Source of the DNA: Pseudomonas ovata
GTDB lineage: Bacteria; Pseudomonadota; Gammaproteobacteria; Pseudomonadales; Pseudomonadaceae
Direction of reading: 5' to 3'
Assembly (NCBI RefSeq): GCF_003131185.1
Contig: NZ_QFFU01000013.1
Location: forward strand, 1-64,000
DNA length: 64,000 bases
Part shown: piece after piece, positions 45,415-53,988 of the stretch
Layout: each line of letters opens with the position of its first letter
Numbering within the stretch: the first letter of the stretch is position 1
The notes under the pieces: model-generated
What the model saw: only the letters and a program-made list of their open reading frames with translations
The model's database searches: none
What the model was told of the DNA's origin: nothing
Translations under genes and position numbers: made by a program

Positions 45415-45465
45415 CGCAGAAAATATGTGCATGGTTTTGTCTTCATATTTTCTGCGCGTTTTTTT
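45415..45465 (+). terminator. Strong rho-independent terminator inside the glycan cluster
   Basis: A perfect 13-base stem (CGCAGAAAATATG at 45415-45427 with CATATTTTCTGCG at 45444-45456), a 16-base loop and a run of seven T follow the GSCFA gene by six bases. It is the only strong terminator between the ops element and rfbBDAC. Confidence 0.9.
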
Positions 45466-45548
45466 ATGTGTTGCCTCGAGATTTTAATGCAGGTTGCGCT
45501 AACTAGTTTAGAGGCCATTTATATTTTATTTTGAATAAGGTAAGTTAA

Positions 45549-46727
45549 ATGCGCTTATTTAAAAATCTTTTCTTGCTTATTATTTTTTTGGTTTTTTCAA
45601 GAATTCCTCTTGCTGCCGATAGAAATCCAACATTATTGGTTGATAAAGAAGGTGTAGAAACTGTTTTTGACTGGAGCCAGCATAAGTGTTTCGACGAAAA
45701 TATCCCTGACTCTCCTGCGCGCGCCTTTAGATCATCAGGTGGTCATGTCTATCTTTACGCAACTCATTATAAGAATATACCTTTTATAGGACAATCCTTG
45801 GATAAGGTAGAGCCTGCTTGTAATAATGTCTACTCTGCGCCCATGGATCCCGTTCCAGATAATTATAATGCTAGAATATGGCTTCAATCATTTTATGCCG
45901 AAAACAATGGGAAAGTAGTTTACAGCTTGGGTAGTTCGGATTATCACGCATCGTGGTTTGGCAAATGCCCAAATATAAACTCAAAAAATAAGGGCTGCTG
46001 GTGGAGTGCTATTGTCCTAGCAAAATCTAATGATGGCGGTTCTACTTTTAAGATAGCTCCTCCACCACAGCATATTATTGCCCGCTCTCCTCAGTTTTTT
46101 TCACCAGATTCAGGCGGTCCCACAGGCTTTTTTACAACATCTAATATCCATAAAAAAGAAGGTTATTATTATTCTTTTTTTAATTTTATTGCCAATAACG
46201 GTAAATTCAGAGGCAATTGTCTAGCCCGTACCGCTGAACTTGATGAGCCTTCTTCCTGGCGTGCTTGGGATGGGAAAAGTTTTAGCAAGGTTTTTTATAC
46301 TTCGCCTAACCAGCAGTCATACAACTCTCAAGATTATTGCAAGCCGATTGAATCACTTCCTTACAAAATAAGGAGCTTAGTCTGGCATGAGCAAAGTAAA
46401 AAATATTTAGCTGTATTCGAAGAAGTTAAAATAAATCCTCATGATAAAAATAAGGTGAGCGTGAATTTCAATTATTCGTGGTCCGAAAATCTCATTGATT
46501 GGACTAAATCTGAAACAATCATGTCAATAGATAGCCCTGGCTCTTGTAATCATGCTCAGGCTATCGCAGCATACCCGTCGTTAATAGACAGCGAGTCAAA
46601 AGACCTTAATTTTGGTACCGTAGGCAATCAGGCCTATCTTTACTACACCCAGTTCAACCTATCGGATGGGTGTCGTTTAACGCTTGATCGAGATTTGGTC
46701 AGGGTGCCGGTCAGCATCCATCAATAA
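45549..46727 (+). CDS. Exported protein of the variable glycan cluster, beta-propeller-like
   Basis: A 392-residue protein with a Sec signal peptide (MRLFKNLFLLIIFLVFSRIPLAA, cleavage near residue 23). The mature part has repeated short beta-type stretches with aromatic and Gly residues (GHVYLYATHYKNIPF, WLQSFYAENNGKVVYSLGSSDYHASW, GGSTFKIAPPP, YYYSFFNFIANNGKFRG, NQAYLYYTQFNLSDGC), and about ten Cys suited to disulfides. The Ser/Asp-box-like stretch SNDGGSTF recalls sialidase and GH43-type propellers, but no catalytic triad can be named. Very AT-rich (46141-46200 is 12/60 GC). It sits after the terminator, so it may need its own promoter or antitermination. It may modify or bind a glycan in the periplasm. 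Confidence 0.72.
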   Translation: MRLFKNLFLLIIFLVFSRIPLAADRNPTLLVDKEGVETVFDWSQHKCFDENIPDSPARAFRSSGGHVYLYATHYKNIPFIGQSLDKVEPACNNVYSAPMDPVPDNYNARIWLQSFYAENNGKVVYSLGSSDYHASWFGKCPNINSKNKGCWWSAIVLAKSNDGGSTFKIAPPPQHIIARSPQFFSPDSGGPTGFFTTSNIHKKEGYYYSFFNFIANNGKFRGNCLARTAELDEPSSWRAWDGKSFSKVFYTSPNQQSYNSQDYCKPIESLPYKIRSLVWHEQSKKYLAVFEEVKINPHDKNKVSVNFNYSWSENLIDWTKSETIMSIDSPGSCNHAQAIAAYPSLIDSESKDLNFGTVGNQAYLYYTQFNLSDGCRLTLDRDLVRVPVSIHQ

Positions 46728-46755
46728 TTACTGAATAACCCATTACAGGTATTGC

Positions 46756-47856
46756 ATGATCCTAGTCACAGGCGGAGCCGGCTTCATCGGCTCAAACTTC
46801 GTTCTCCAGTGGTGCGCTCGCAACGGTGAGCCGGTCATCAACCTCGATGCCCTGACCTACGCCGGCAACCTGGCCAACCTGCAGTCGCTGGAAGGCAACG
46901 AGCAGCACCATTTCGTGCAGGGTAATATCGGCGACGCCGACCTGCTGGCCAGGCTGTTCGCCGAGCACAAGCCACGTGCCGTGGTGCATTTCGCCGCCGA
47001 ATCGCACGTCGACCGTTCCATCACTGGCCCCGAAGCTTTCGTCGAAACCAACGTGATGGGCACTTTCCGCCTGCTGGAAGCGGCTCGCTCGCACTGGAAT
47101 GGCCTGCAAGGCGAAGAGAAAGCGGCGTTCCGCTTCCTGCACGTGTCCACCGACGAGGTGTACGGCACGCTCAGCGCGACCGATCCGGCATTCACTGAAA
47201 CCACGCCCTACGCGCCCAACAGCCCTTACTCGGCAAGCAAGGCGGCCAGCGATCACCTGGTGCGTTCTTACCACCACACCTACGGCATGCCAGTGCTGAC
47301 CACCAACTGCTCGAACAACTACGGTCCGTTCCACTTCCCCGAGAAGTTGATCCCGTTGATGATCGTCAACGCACTGGCCGGCAAGGCGCTGCCTGTCTAT
47401 GGCGATGGCCAGCAGATCCGCGACTGGCTGTATGTCGAAGATCACTGCTCGGGCATCCGCCGTGTGCTGGAAGCCGGCACCCTGGGCGAGACCTACAACA
47501 TCGGTGGCTGGAACGAAAAGGCCAACATCGACATCGTGCGCACCCTCTGTGCGCTGCTCGATGAAATGGCGCCGGCCACTGCCCGCAAGGTCATCAACCA
47601 GAAGACCGGCGAGCCGGTACAAGGCTATGCCGAGTTGATCACCTACGTCACCGATCGCCCCGGCCACGACCGTCGTTATGCCATCGATGCCCGCAAGATC
47701 GAGCGCGAGCTGGGCTGGAAGCCGGCAGAAACCTTCGACACCGGTATCCGCAAGACCGTGGAGTGGTACCTGGCTAACCAGGAATGGGTTACTGGCGTCA
47801 TGGATGGCAGCTACCGTGACTGGGTCCAGAAGCAATACGAGGTCACGCCAGCGTGA
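46756..47856 (+). CDS. rfbB: dTDP-glucose 4,6-dehydratase
   Basis: A 366-residue enzyme: [39 protein letters not shown] (catalytic Thr-Asp-Glu), [20 protein letters not shown] and TNCSNNYGP. First of four genes making dTDP-L-rhamnose. GC returns to the Pseudomonas norm here (46861-46920 is 38/60). Its stop overlaps the rfbD GTG start. Confidence 0.96.
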   Translation: MILVTGGAGFIGSNFVLQWCARNGEPVINLDALTYAGNLANLQSLEGNEQHHFVQGNIGDADLLARLFAEHKPRAVVHFAAESHVDRSITGPEAFVETNVMGTFRLLEAARSHWNGLQGEEKAAFRFLHVSTDEVYGTLSATDPAFTETTPYAPNSPYSASKAASDHLVRSYHHTYGMPVLTTNCSNNYGPFHFPEKLIPLMIVNALAGKALPVYGDGQQIRDWLYVEDHCSGIRRVLEAGTLGETYNIGGWNEKANIDIVRTLCALLDEMAPATARKVINQKTGEPVQGYAELITYVTDRPGHDRRYAIDARKIERELGWKPAETFDTGIRKTVEWYLANQEWVTGVMDGSYRDWVQKQYEVTPA

Positions 47857-48758
47857 AAATCCTCTTGCTCGGCAAAAATGGCCAGGTGGGCTGGGAACTG
47901 CAGCGTGCCCTGGCGCCGCTGGGTGACGTGATTGCGCTGGACCGTCAGGGTGCCAATGGCCTGTGTGGCGACCTGGCTGACCTGGAAGGGTTGGCCGCCA
48001 CGGTGCGCCAGGTGGCGCCAGACGTGATCATCAACGCGGCGGCCTACACCGCCGTGGACAAGGCCGAGACCGAAACGGAACTGGCCGATGTGATCAACGG
48101 CCAGGCCCCGGGCGTGCTGGCCCGCGAGGCCGCGGCGCTGGGCGCCTGGCTGGTGCATTACTCCACCGACTATGTGTTCGACGGCAGCGGCGAGCAGCGC
48201 TGGGAAGTCGACGCACCGACCGGCCCGCTGTCGTCCTATGGTCGCAGCAAGTTGGCTGGCGAGCAGGCGATTGCCGCCAGTGGTGCCAAGGCCATCGTGC
48301 TGCGCACCAGCTGGGTGTACGCCGCACGCGGTCATAACTTCGCCAAGACCATGCTGCGCCTGGCCAAGGAACGCGACACGCTGAATGTGGTGGCCGACCA
48401 GTTCGGTGCCCCGACCGGTGCCGAGCTGATTGCCGATGTGACCACGCACATTCTGCGGCAGATTTTCGCTGCCCAGAACGCAGCAGCCCTGAGCGGTGTC
48501 TATCACCTCGCGGCAGCCGGTGAGACCTCCTGGCATGGCTTTGCCCGCTTTGTGCTGGAGCATGCCGAGCGTAACGGCGTGGTGTTGAAGGTTGCCCCCG
48601 ATCAGGTTGGCGCGATCAGTACCGAACAATACCCGGTACCGGCCCCACGCCCGCGCAATTCGCGCCTGGCATTGGGTAAACTCGAAACCACTTTTCAACT
48701 GAAGATGCCGCTCTGGCAACAGGGCGTACAACGTATGCTGGACGAAACCCAGCAATAA
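47853..48758 (+). CDS. rfbD: dTDP-4-dehydrorhamnose reductase
   Basis: A 301-residue SDR enzyme: [18 protein letters not shown] (GxxGxxG), [24 protein letters not shown] and [12 protein letters not shown] (catalytic Tyr/Lys), and WHGFARFV near the C-terminus. It carries out the last step to dTDP-L-rhamnose. The GTG start overlaps the rfbB stop (GTGA); rfbA follows after 11 bases. Confidence 0.95.
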   Translation: MKILLLGKNGQVGWELQRALAPLGDVIALDRQGANGLCGDLADLEGLAATVRQVAPDVIINAAAYTAVDKAETETELADVINGQAPGVLAREAAALGAWLVHYSTDYVFDGSGEQRWEVDAPTGPLSSYGRSKLAGEQAIAASGAKAIVLRTSWVYAARGHNFAKTMLRLAKERDTLNVVADQFGAPTGAELIADVTTHILRQIFAAQNAAALSGVYHLAAAGETSWHGFARFVLEHAERNGVVLKVAPDQVGAISTEQYPVPAPRPRNSRLALGKLETTFQLKMPLWQQGVQRMLDETQQ

Positions 48759-48769
48759 GGACTGACTCA

Positions 48770-49651
48770 ATGGCTCGTAAAGGCATCATTCTGGCTGGCG
48801 GTTCAGGCACTCGCCTGCACCCGGCCACCCTGGCAGTGTCCAAGCAACTGCTGCCGGTGTACGACAAGCCGATGATCTACTACCCGCTCAGCACCTTGTT
48901 GCTGGCCGGTATCCGCGACATCCTGATCATTTCCACGCCGCAAGACACCCCGCGCTTTCAGCAACTGCTGGGCGACGGCAGCCAGTGGGGACTGAACCTT
49001 AGCTATGCAGTGCAGCCAACACCGGACGGCCTGGCACAGGCGTTTACCATCGGTGCCGACTTTATCGGCAACGATCCGTCGGCCCTGGTGCTGGGCGACA
49101 ACATTTTCTACGGCCATGACTTCCAGTCGTTGCTGCTCAATGCCGACAAGCGTGAGTCCGGCGCGTCGGTATTCGCGTACCACGTTACCGACCCTGAACG
49201 TTATGGCGTGGCCGAGTTCGACGACAGCGGCCGTGTACTGTCGCTGGAAGAAAAACCCAAGGCGCCGAAATCCAGCTATGCCGTTACCGGCCTGTATTTC
49301 TACGACAACCAGGTGGTCGACCTGGCGCGTGATCTGAAGCCTTCGCCCCGCGGCGAGCTGGAAATCACCGATCTGAACATTCTGTACCTCGAGCAAAAGC
49401 AGCTGAACGTCGAGATCATGGGCCGCGGCTATGCCTGGCTTGACACTGGCACCCACGACAGCCTGCTCGAAGCCGGCCAGTACATCGCCACGCTGGAGCG
49501 CCGTCAGGGCCTGAAAGTCGCTTGCCCTGAAGAGATCTGCTTCCGTGCCGGCTGGATCGATGCCGAACAAGTGGAGCGCCTGGCGCAGCCGCTGCTCAAG
49601 AACGGCTACGGCCAATACCTGAAGAACCTGCTCAAAGAAAAGGTGTTTTGA
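48770..49651 (+). CDS. rfbA: Glucose-1-phosphate thymidylyltransferase
   Basis: A 293-residue nucleotidyltransferase: [40 protein letters not shown] is the signature start, followed by [18 protein letters not shown] and [14 protein letters not shown]. It makes dTDP-glucose, the first step of the pathway. Its TGA shares a base with the rfbC start. Confidence 0.96.
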   Translation: MARKGIILAGGSGTRLHPATLAVSKQLLPVYDKPMIYYPLSTLLLAGIRDILIISTPQDTPRFQQLLGDGSQWGLNLSYAVQPTPDGLAQAFTIGADFIGNDPSALVLGDNIFYGHDFQSLLLNADKRESGASVFAYHVTDPERYGVAEFDDSGRVLSLEEKPKAPKSSYAVTGLYFYDNQVVDLARDLKPSPRGELEITDLNILYLEQKQLNVEIMGRGYAWLDTGTHDSLLEAGQYIATLERRQGLKVACPEEICFRAGWIDAEQVERLAQPLLKNGYGQYLKNLLKEKVF

Positions 49652-50199
49652 TGCAAGCCACTCCTCTGGCCATCGCTGAAGTCGTGCTGTTTACCCCCAA
49701 GGTATTCGGTGACGAGCGTGGTTTTTTCTACGAGAGCTTCAACGCACGCGCCTTCAAGGACGCCACAGGGCTTGAGCCGGACTTTGTCCAGGACAACCAC
49801 TCGCGTTCGGTGAAAGGCGTGCTGCGCGGCTTGCACTATCAGCTGAACCCGCATGCACAGGGCAAGCTGGTGCGTGTGGTGCAGGGCGAAGTATTTGACG
49901 TGGCGGTGGACATTCGCCGCTCGTCGCCGACGTTCGGCAAATGGGTGGGCGCGTTGCTGTCGGCGCAGAACAACAACCAGTTGTGGATCCCGCCAGGCTT
50001 TGCCCATGGGTTCATCACCCTGAGCGACACGGCCGAGTTCCTGTACAAGACCACTGATTTCTATTCGACAGAATGCGAGCGCTGCATTGCCTGGAATGAT
50101 CCGGAAATCGGGATCGAATGGCCGCTGGACTGCACGCCGCAGCTGTCGGGCAAGGACCAGTTGGGTGTGGCGTTGAAAGATGCCGACCTGTTCGACTGA
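49651..50199 (+). CDS. rfbC: dTDP-4-dehydrorhamnose 3,5-epimerase
   Basis: A 182-residue cupin-fold epimerase: VVLFTPKVFGDERGFFYESFN, QDNHSRSVKGVLRGLHYQ (catalytic His), GEVFDVAVDIRRSSPTFG and PPGFAHGFITLSDTAEFLYK. ATG 49651 is preferred over the adjacent TTG. It is the last gene of the rfbBDAC operon and is followed by a terminator. Confidence 0.95.
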   Translation: MQATPLAIAEVVLFTPKVFGDERGFFYESFNARAFKDATGLEPDFVQDNHSRSVKGVLRGLHYQLNPHAQGKLVRVVQGEVFDVAVDIRRSSPTFGKWVGALLSAQNNNQLWIPPGFAHGFITLSDTAEFLYKTTDFYSTECERCIAWNDPEIGIEWPLDCTPQLSGKDQLGVALKDADLFD

Positions 50200-50205
50200 G
50201 CTATT

Positions 50206-50237
50206 AAATGGAGCGAGTCTAGGCTACGCTCCATTTT
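50206..50237 (+). terminator. Rho-independent terminator of rfbBDAC
   Basis: A ten-base stem AAATGGAGCG (50206-50215) with CGCTCCATTT (50227-50236) and an 11-base loop, ending in TTTT. It lies six bases past the rfbC stop and between convergent genes, so it may serve both. Confidence 0.85.
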
Positions 50238-50306
50238 CTAAAATGGTATATATGTGGAATCCGAAGAATATCGCTATCGTAAAATTGTGATTATTTATAA
50301 GGAGTT

Positions 50307-51101
50307 TTAAAGTGCTTTCAAACCATGCGCGTTTAAGATAATGGTTTTTGGTACAAAATTTTCAACACTATCATGATTAAATTCATACTCACGAAGTGCT
50401 TCCTCTACAGGCAGAGGTGCAATTCTAGCCACAAACTCGGGTGACTTTTCCCACCATCTACTTTGCTGCAACCGAAAGGCAATTTCATTAGGGAAACGAC
50501 CTCTAATGACCGTTGCAGGGTTTCCGCCCACGATCGTATATGCAGGCACGTCCTTTGTTACCACGCTTCCCGCAGCAATAATTGCACCATCACCGATTGA
50601 TATTCCCATGGACATAGTAACATCACGACCAATCCACACGTCGTTACCTATCTTTGGGAAGTTTTTATGACCGTAAATATTCCACGTAGGGTCTTGTGGA
50701 GTCCCAACGTTCTGCAACAAGTCTTTCCATAGGAGATTTTGTGGCCTAAAAGTTATTGCCGAAGTAGTAAGCAAATGCGTTTGGTGGTGACTGTCAAGGA
50801 ATATAAGCCCGCCAGATATAGAGCAGTATCTTCCGACTTCAAGTTTGGCTGGAAGTTTTGATACACTGTAACTGAACGAGCCGATACTGCAAAGTCCATG
50901 TGACGGGGGGGCACCATTACTGCCTGTATAAGGCCCGCCATAAAATCCTACTCTTTCTTCAATTCGTATAGGATGGCGAGTATCTATCTCTGTAGGAAGA
51001 TTCATCCAGCCGTACTTGCTTTCAGTATTATGGCCTATATTAAAGTGCAGAAAAATCTTGGCCTGAAAAAAATTATCCGCTACGGTCCTGTTGAATATCA
51101 T
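50307..51101 (-). CDS. Left-handed beta-helix acyltransferase (CatB/XAT type)
   Basis: A 264-residue protein. From about residue 90 it has hexapeptide repeats (LEVGRYCSISGGLIFLDSHHQ; GNDVWIGRDVTMSMGISIGDGAIIAAGSVVTKDVPAYTIVGGNPATVI), and a Trp-rich C-terminus (SRWWEK). This is the xenobiotic/CatB-type acetyltransferase pattern with the active His in SHHQTH. Start 51101 is supported by TAGGAAAGG upstream; ATG 51005 is the alternative. AT-rich. It probably O-acetylates the glycan; chloramphenicol acetyltransfer is a less likely option given the context. Confidence 0.82.
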   Translation of the reverse strand: MIFNRTVADNFFQAKIFLHFNIGHNTESKYGWMNLPTEIDTRHPIRIEERVGFYGGPYTGSNGAPPSHGLCSIGSFSYSVSKLPAKLEVGRYCSISGGLIFLDSHHQTHLLTTSAITFRPQNLLWKDLLQNVGTPQDPTWNIYGHKNFPKIGNDVWIGRDVTMSMGISIGDGAIIAAGSVVTKDVPAYTIVGGNPATVIRGRFPNEIAFRLQQSRWWEKSPEFVARIAPLPVEEALREYEFNHDSVENFVPKTIILNAHGLKAL

Positions 51102-51297
51102 ATCAGCCTTTCCTACATTGAGCTAAGCGAAGTTGCAGTGGTGGGCATGGGTGCAGTTTTAAATGTGTTAAATTTTGGTTTTGGCGTTTGAGGATAAGTA
51201 TAAAATACGTTTGGCTCTTTAAGATTATAGGCTATCGCCATAAGGTATGTTAATTGTGATTTTTGTTTTACGGCTAGGTTTTTCTTATCCTAAATTT

Positions 51298-51349
51298 AAG
51301 GCGATGATTGATAGGTGGAGTTCCGCTCTATGATTTCAATCATCGCCTT
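51298..51349 (-). terminator. Long-stem hairpin after the cytidylyltransferase gene
   Basis: A perfect 14-base stem (51298-51311 with 51336-51349; AAGGCGATGATTGA and its complement) with a 24-base loop lies 15 bases past the stop of the leftward TagD-like gene. The T-run is weak on both strands. Confidence 0.7.
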
Positions 51350-51363
51350 TCTACGCTGTAATA

Positions 51364-51834
51364 TTATTTCACGTCCACTGCGTCAAGTAAGGATAATGCA
51401 TGCTGAAGAGTGTTTCTTATGGATAATATTTTTTCGTCTTTTGATTTTGAGATGATGTCTTTGATTTCTGTTGTAGAAATGCCTTCAGTTCTTGGCAAGT
51501 AAAGTACTTGAACAATGTCCTGCAAGTCGTCAAACTTTCCAGCCCAATCATTGCCAATAGCGAACATAGAGGCTTGATATTTTATAATATCTACTCTCTT
51601 TTGCTCCCAATGAGTTTCAGGGATGACGTAATCCACCACACTGAGTGCTTTCACCAAGCGAGCCCGATCAGCATAAGGAACAATACATTTCTTCCCTTTT
51701 AAAGCATTAAACTCATCAGTCGAAACGCCCACTATTAGGGTGTCGCACATTGCTTTTAGTTTTTCTAAAAGATTAAGATGGCCTGTGTGCAAAAGGTCGA
51801 AGGTTCCATATGTAATAAGGGTTTTTTTATTCAT
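51364..51834 (-). CDS. Glycerol-3-phosphate cytidylyltransferase-like enzyme (TagD family)
   Basis: A 156-residue nucleotidyltransferase: TLITYGTFDLLHTGHLNLLEK carries the HxGH motif at about residues 15-18, DTLIVGVSTDEFNALKGK and RTEGISTTEIK (about 115-125) complete the family set. ATG 51834 overlaps the upstream LicD stop (ATGA), which decides the start. TagD enzymes make CDP-glycerol from CTP and glycerol-3-phosphate; relatives use other polyol phosphates. Coupling to a LicD-family transferase suggests a phosphopolyol decoration. Confidence 0.88.
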   Translation of the reverse strand: MNKKTLITYGTFDLLHTGHLNLLEKLKAMCDTLIVGVSTDEFNALKGKKCIVPYADRARLVKALSVVDYVIPETHWEQKRVDIIKYQASMFAIGNDWAGKFDDLQDIVQVLYLPRTEGISTTEIKDIISKSKDEKILSIRNTLQHALSLLDAVDVK

Positions 51835-53306
51835 GATAGAGTGTAAGGCCATTCGAAGAAGGGATTTGATTGAGTCCAGTCCGCCCCGTATCTTTCAGTT
51901 AAAAAAGCTGCTGGGTTATTGGGGACGTTAAATGTTCTATCGTAAAAGGTCATTGTTTTTATTGGTAGAATATAGTCAGCACTGATTTTACGTATCTGCA
52001 TTTTTTCCATATGCAGTGAGATTTCTCCGTCGGAGATAACGCCAGGAAACAGATCGACGCAAACAGAACCTTTTCCTAGAACGTGTAAGTTGTGCCCCAT
52101 ATTTCGCACAACGTTATAACCATGAGCCTTTAGTTTTGTGTACATATCCTCGCTGGCCGATTTTAGATCAGGGTGGCTGCTAAAAAAGCCCACGTCCAAA
52201 TCATCATCATGCGGGATAAAGCCTTTATCTCGAACAGCCCCAAGTAATGTGCCGTACAATAAAGTACACGGATAACCCAGAGATGAAACAAAGTTCATCA
52301 CCTCATTTGTATGCTCGAGAAGATCTGTTTTTCTTTCCAATAGATAGCTTTTACGAATTCCGTGTCGTGTCAGAATAAAAGATGATCTATTAAATAGCTT
52401 GGTCGTGTATTCATTGATTTTTTCTTGAAGCTTGAATGTCAGATCTTTAGTTGTGATGATATTTTGCATGAATAGGAAATTTGACAGGACTCGATCTTTT
52501 GATAGGGCGGCAGCAATATAAGCGCTCAGAATCTCTAGATCGTACTCGTCTGCTGGGCTATCGCCATAGTAATCAAGTACTGAGAAAAGACACATGTCAT
52601 CTTCTAGGAACTTGTGTATGAGTTCGCTTCTCAAAATGCCTGTCATAGTTCTCTTTATTTGCAGGCGATTAGCAGCGATACTATTACTGTCTAAGCTTTC
52701 TAGGAAGCTTTTTGGAAACCACTTATTCATCGAGTTGTAAATGGCTATGTAGCTTTCGGTATTAGCATTCTGCCAAAGTAATTCCCAAGCGCCATCTACA
52801 AGAAGTTCGAGTCTAAGATTTTTATTACGCTTTGACCATCGGTCCGCTCGGTTCAATACCTTGATTTTTGAAACGGCCAATTCTGTATTGAAGAGAATTT
52901 CGACATAAGGAGCAACTTCTTTTTCAGTATGAATTTCTCCGTGATGATTACCTTGGATGTAGTCAGCACCAAATCTTGTATGGTTTCCATTAAATACGCT
53001 GCTCATTCTGATCGAGCAGTTTTGTTTATTTGTTCCTAAAGGTGCTCCGCTTTCAGAAAAAAGCATAAACTTAGAAAAGTTTAAAAACTCTGGAGCGCTA
53101 GAGCATATTGAAAATCTAACACCCTGAATCGCCTTGTTAATATCTAATTCAAGGCACATTTCTGTGTTAGAACCAAAGAATATGGCACCAGGGAATAACT
53201 CTTTGAACAGGCTATTAATTTTCAAGAGGCTATATCCTTTGCTCTTTTTGATGTGTTGACGGTTCGAAATGACTGGAGATGAACGAGGCGTCATGAGCTG
53301 ACTCAT
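51831..53306 (-). CDS. LicD-family phosphotransferase with N-terminal binding domain
   Basis: A 491-residue protein from ATG 53306 (AGGG upstream; the frame could start at 53324). About residues 15-190 look like a beta-sandwich binding domain (VRFSICSSAPEFLNFSKFML; VEILFNTELAVSKIKVLNRADRW). The LicD core at about 330-480 has LLYGTLLGAVRDKGFIPHDDDLDVGF, with the Asp triad of a nucleotidyltransferase-fold enzyme, then VCVDLFPGVIS. LicD proteins transfer phosphocholine or similar groups from CDP donors; the coupled TagD-like gene suggests CDP-glycerol as donor. Strongly AT-rich (52441-52500 is 19/60 GC), unlike both flanks. Confidence 0.83.
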   Translation of the reverse strand: MSQLMTPRSSPVISNRQHIKKSKGYSLLKINSLFKELFPGAIFFGSNTEMCLELDINKAIQGVRFSICSSAPEFLNFSKFMLFSESGAPLGTNKQNCSIRMSSVFNGNHTRFGADYIQGNHHGEIHTEKEVAPYVEILFNTELAVSKIKVLNRADRWSKRNKNLRLELLVDGAWELLWQNANTESYIAIYNSMNKWFPKSFLESLDSNSIAANRLQIKRTMTGILRSELIHKFLEDDMCLFSVLDYYGDSPADEYDLEILSAYIAAALSKDRVLSNFLFMQNIITTKDLTFKLQEKINEYTTKLFNRSSFILTRHGIRKSYLLERKTDLLEHTNEVMNFVSSLGYPCTLLYGTLLGAVRDKGFIPHDDDLDVGFFSSHPDLKSASEDMYTKLKAHGYNVVRNMGHNLHVLGKGSVCVDLFPGVISDGEISLHMEKMQIRKISADYILPIKTMTFYDRTFNVPNNPAAFLTERYGADWTQSNPFFEWPYTLS

Positions 53307-53324
53307 GCTTTGCCCTATGAGCAT

Positions 53325-53988
53325 GGTCGAGCGTGTTTTGCGACGTGTGAACCCACCGCAGGGCCGTTAACAAATGTACCTTCACCTAGGTCGACGCCTC
53401 GTGATACTAAAATTGTCACAACATCCTAATATAGTGAAGGCGGTGCCGTCCAAGCCTTTGATTTAGTGAGTGCAACGCACCCTGAATATTGCTGGAATTG
53501 TCAGTGTCGAATGACGCGCTTTTCGTATGGATAAGCTGGAATCGAGAAAAAATCGATCAAATTCGCACCGGCTATCGGAAAATTTCTACTGTCATGCTGC
53601 GCAGGCTGTACCTGATGCGCGCCTGTGGAAATTCGCCATGGGTAATCGCTGCAGCCATCATAAAGCCTCCCCCGGCACCGATCGTTTTGGTGGAGTCGAC
53701 GAACCCCTATACGAAGACTGCGCTCTCTCGCACCCAAACCGAGCAGGTACTGACTGGTTTTGCAGCCGCTCAGGCAAGCGAGTTTGCAGCTTTGAAAAGC
53801 CAGGTTGGGCAGGAGTTTTTGATCAGATCACGCTCGAAGAGCCCTTGTTAATCCAAGGGTTGATGAAAAAGGTTGGAGATGTAGTGGGGGGCGTCGAGGA
53901 GAAAATTTGCGCGTATAGCTGATACCTGTACTGTGTGATGCCCTACGGCAACGTACCGCTATGACTTCGGAGTGAGGCACTTGAAGTA
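53325..53988. other. Weakly coding region with overlapping short ORFs
   Basis: Two overlapping rightward frames, 53489-53851 and 53527-53922, cover this stretch, and neither is recognisable. The first reads protein-like up to TQTEQVLTGFAAAQASEFAALKSQVG near 53810. The second becomes protein-like after that point (VFDQITLEEPLLIQGLMKKVGDVVGGVEEKICAYS). That pattern would fit one small gene with a frameshift near 53810-53825, but it could be chance. Confidence 0.35.
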
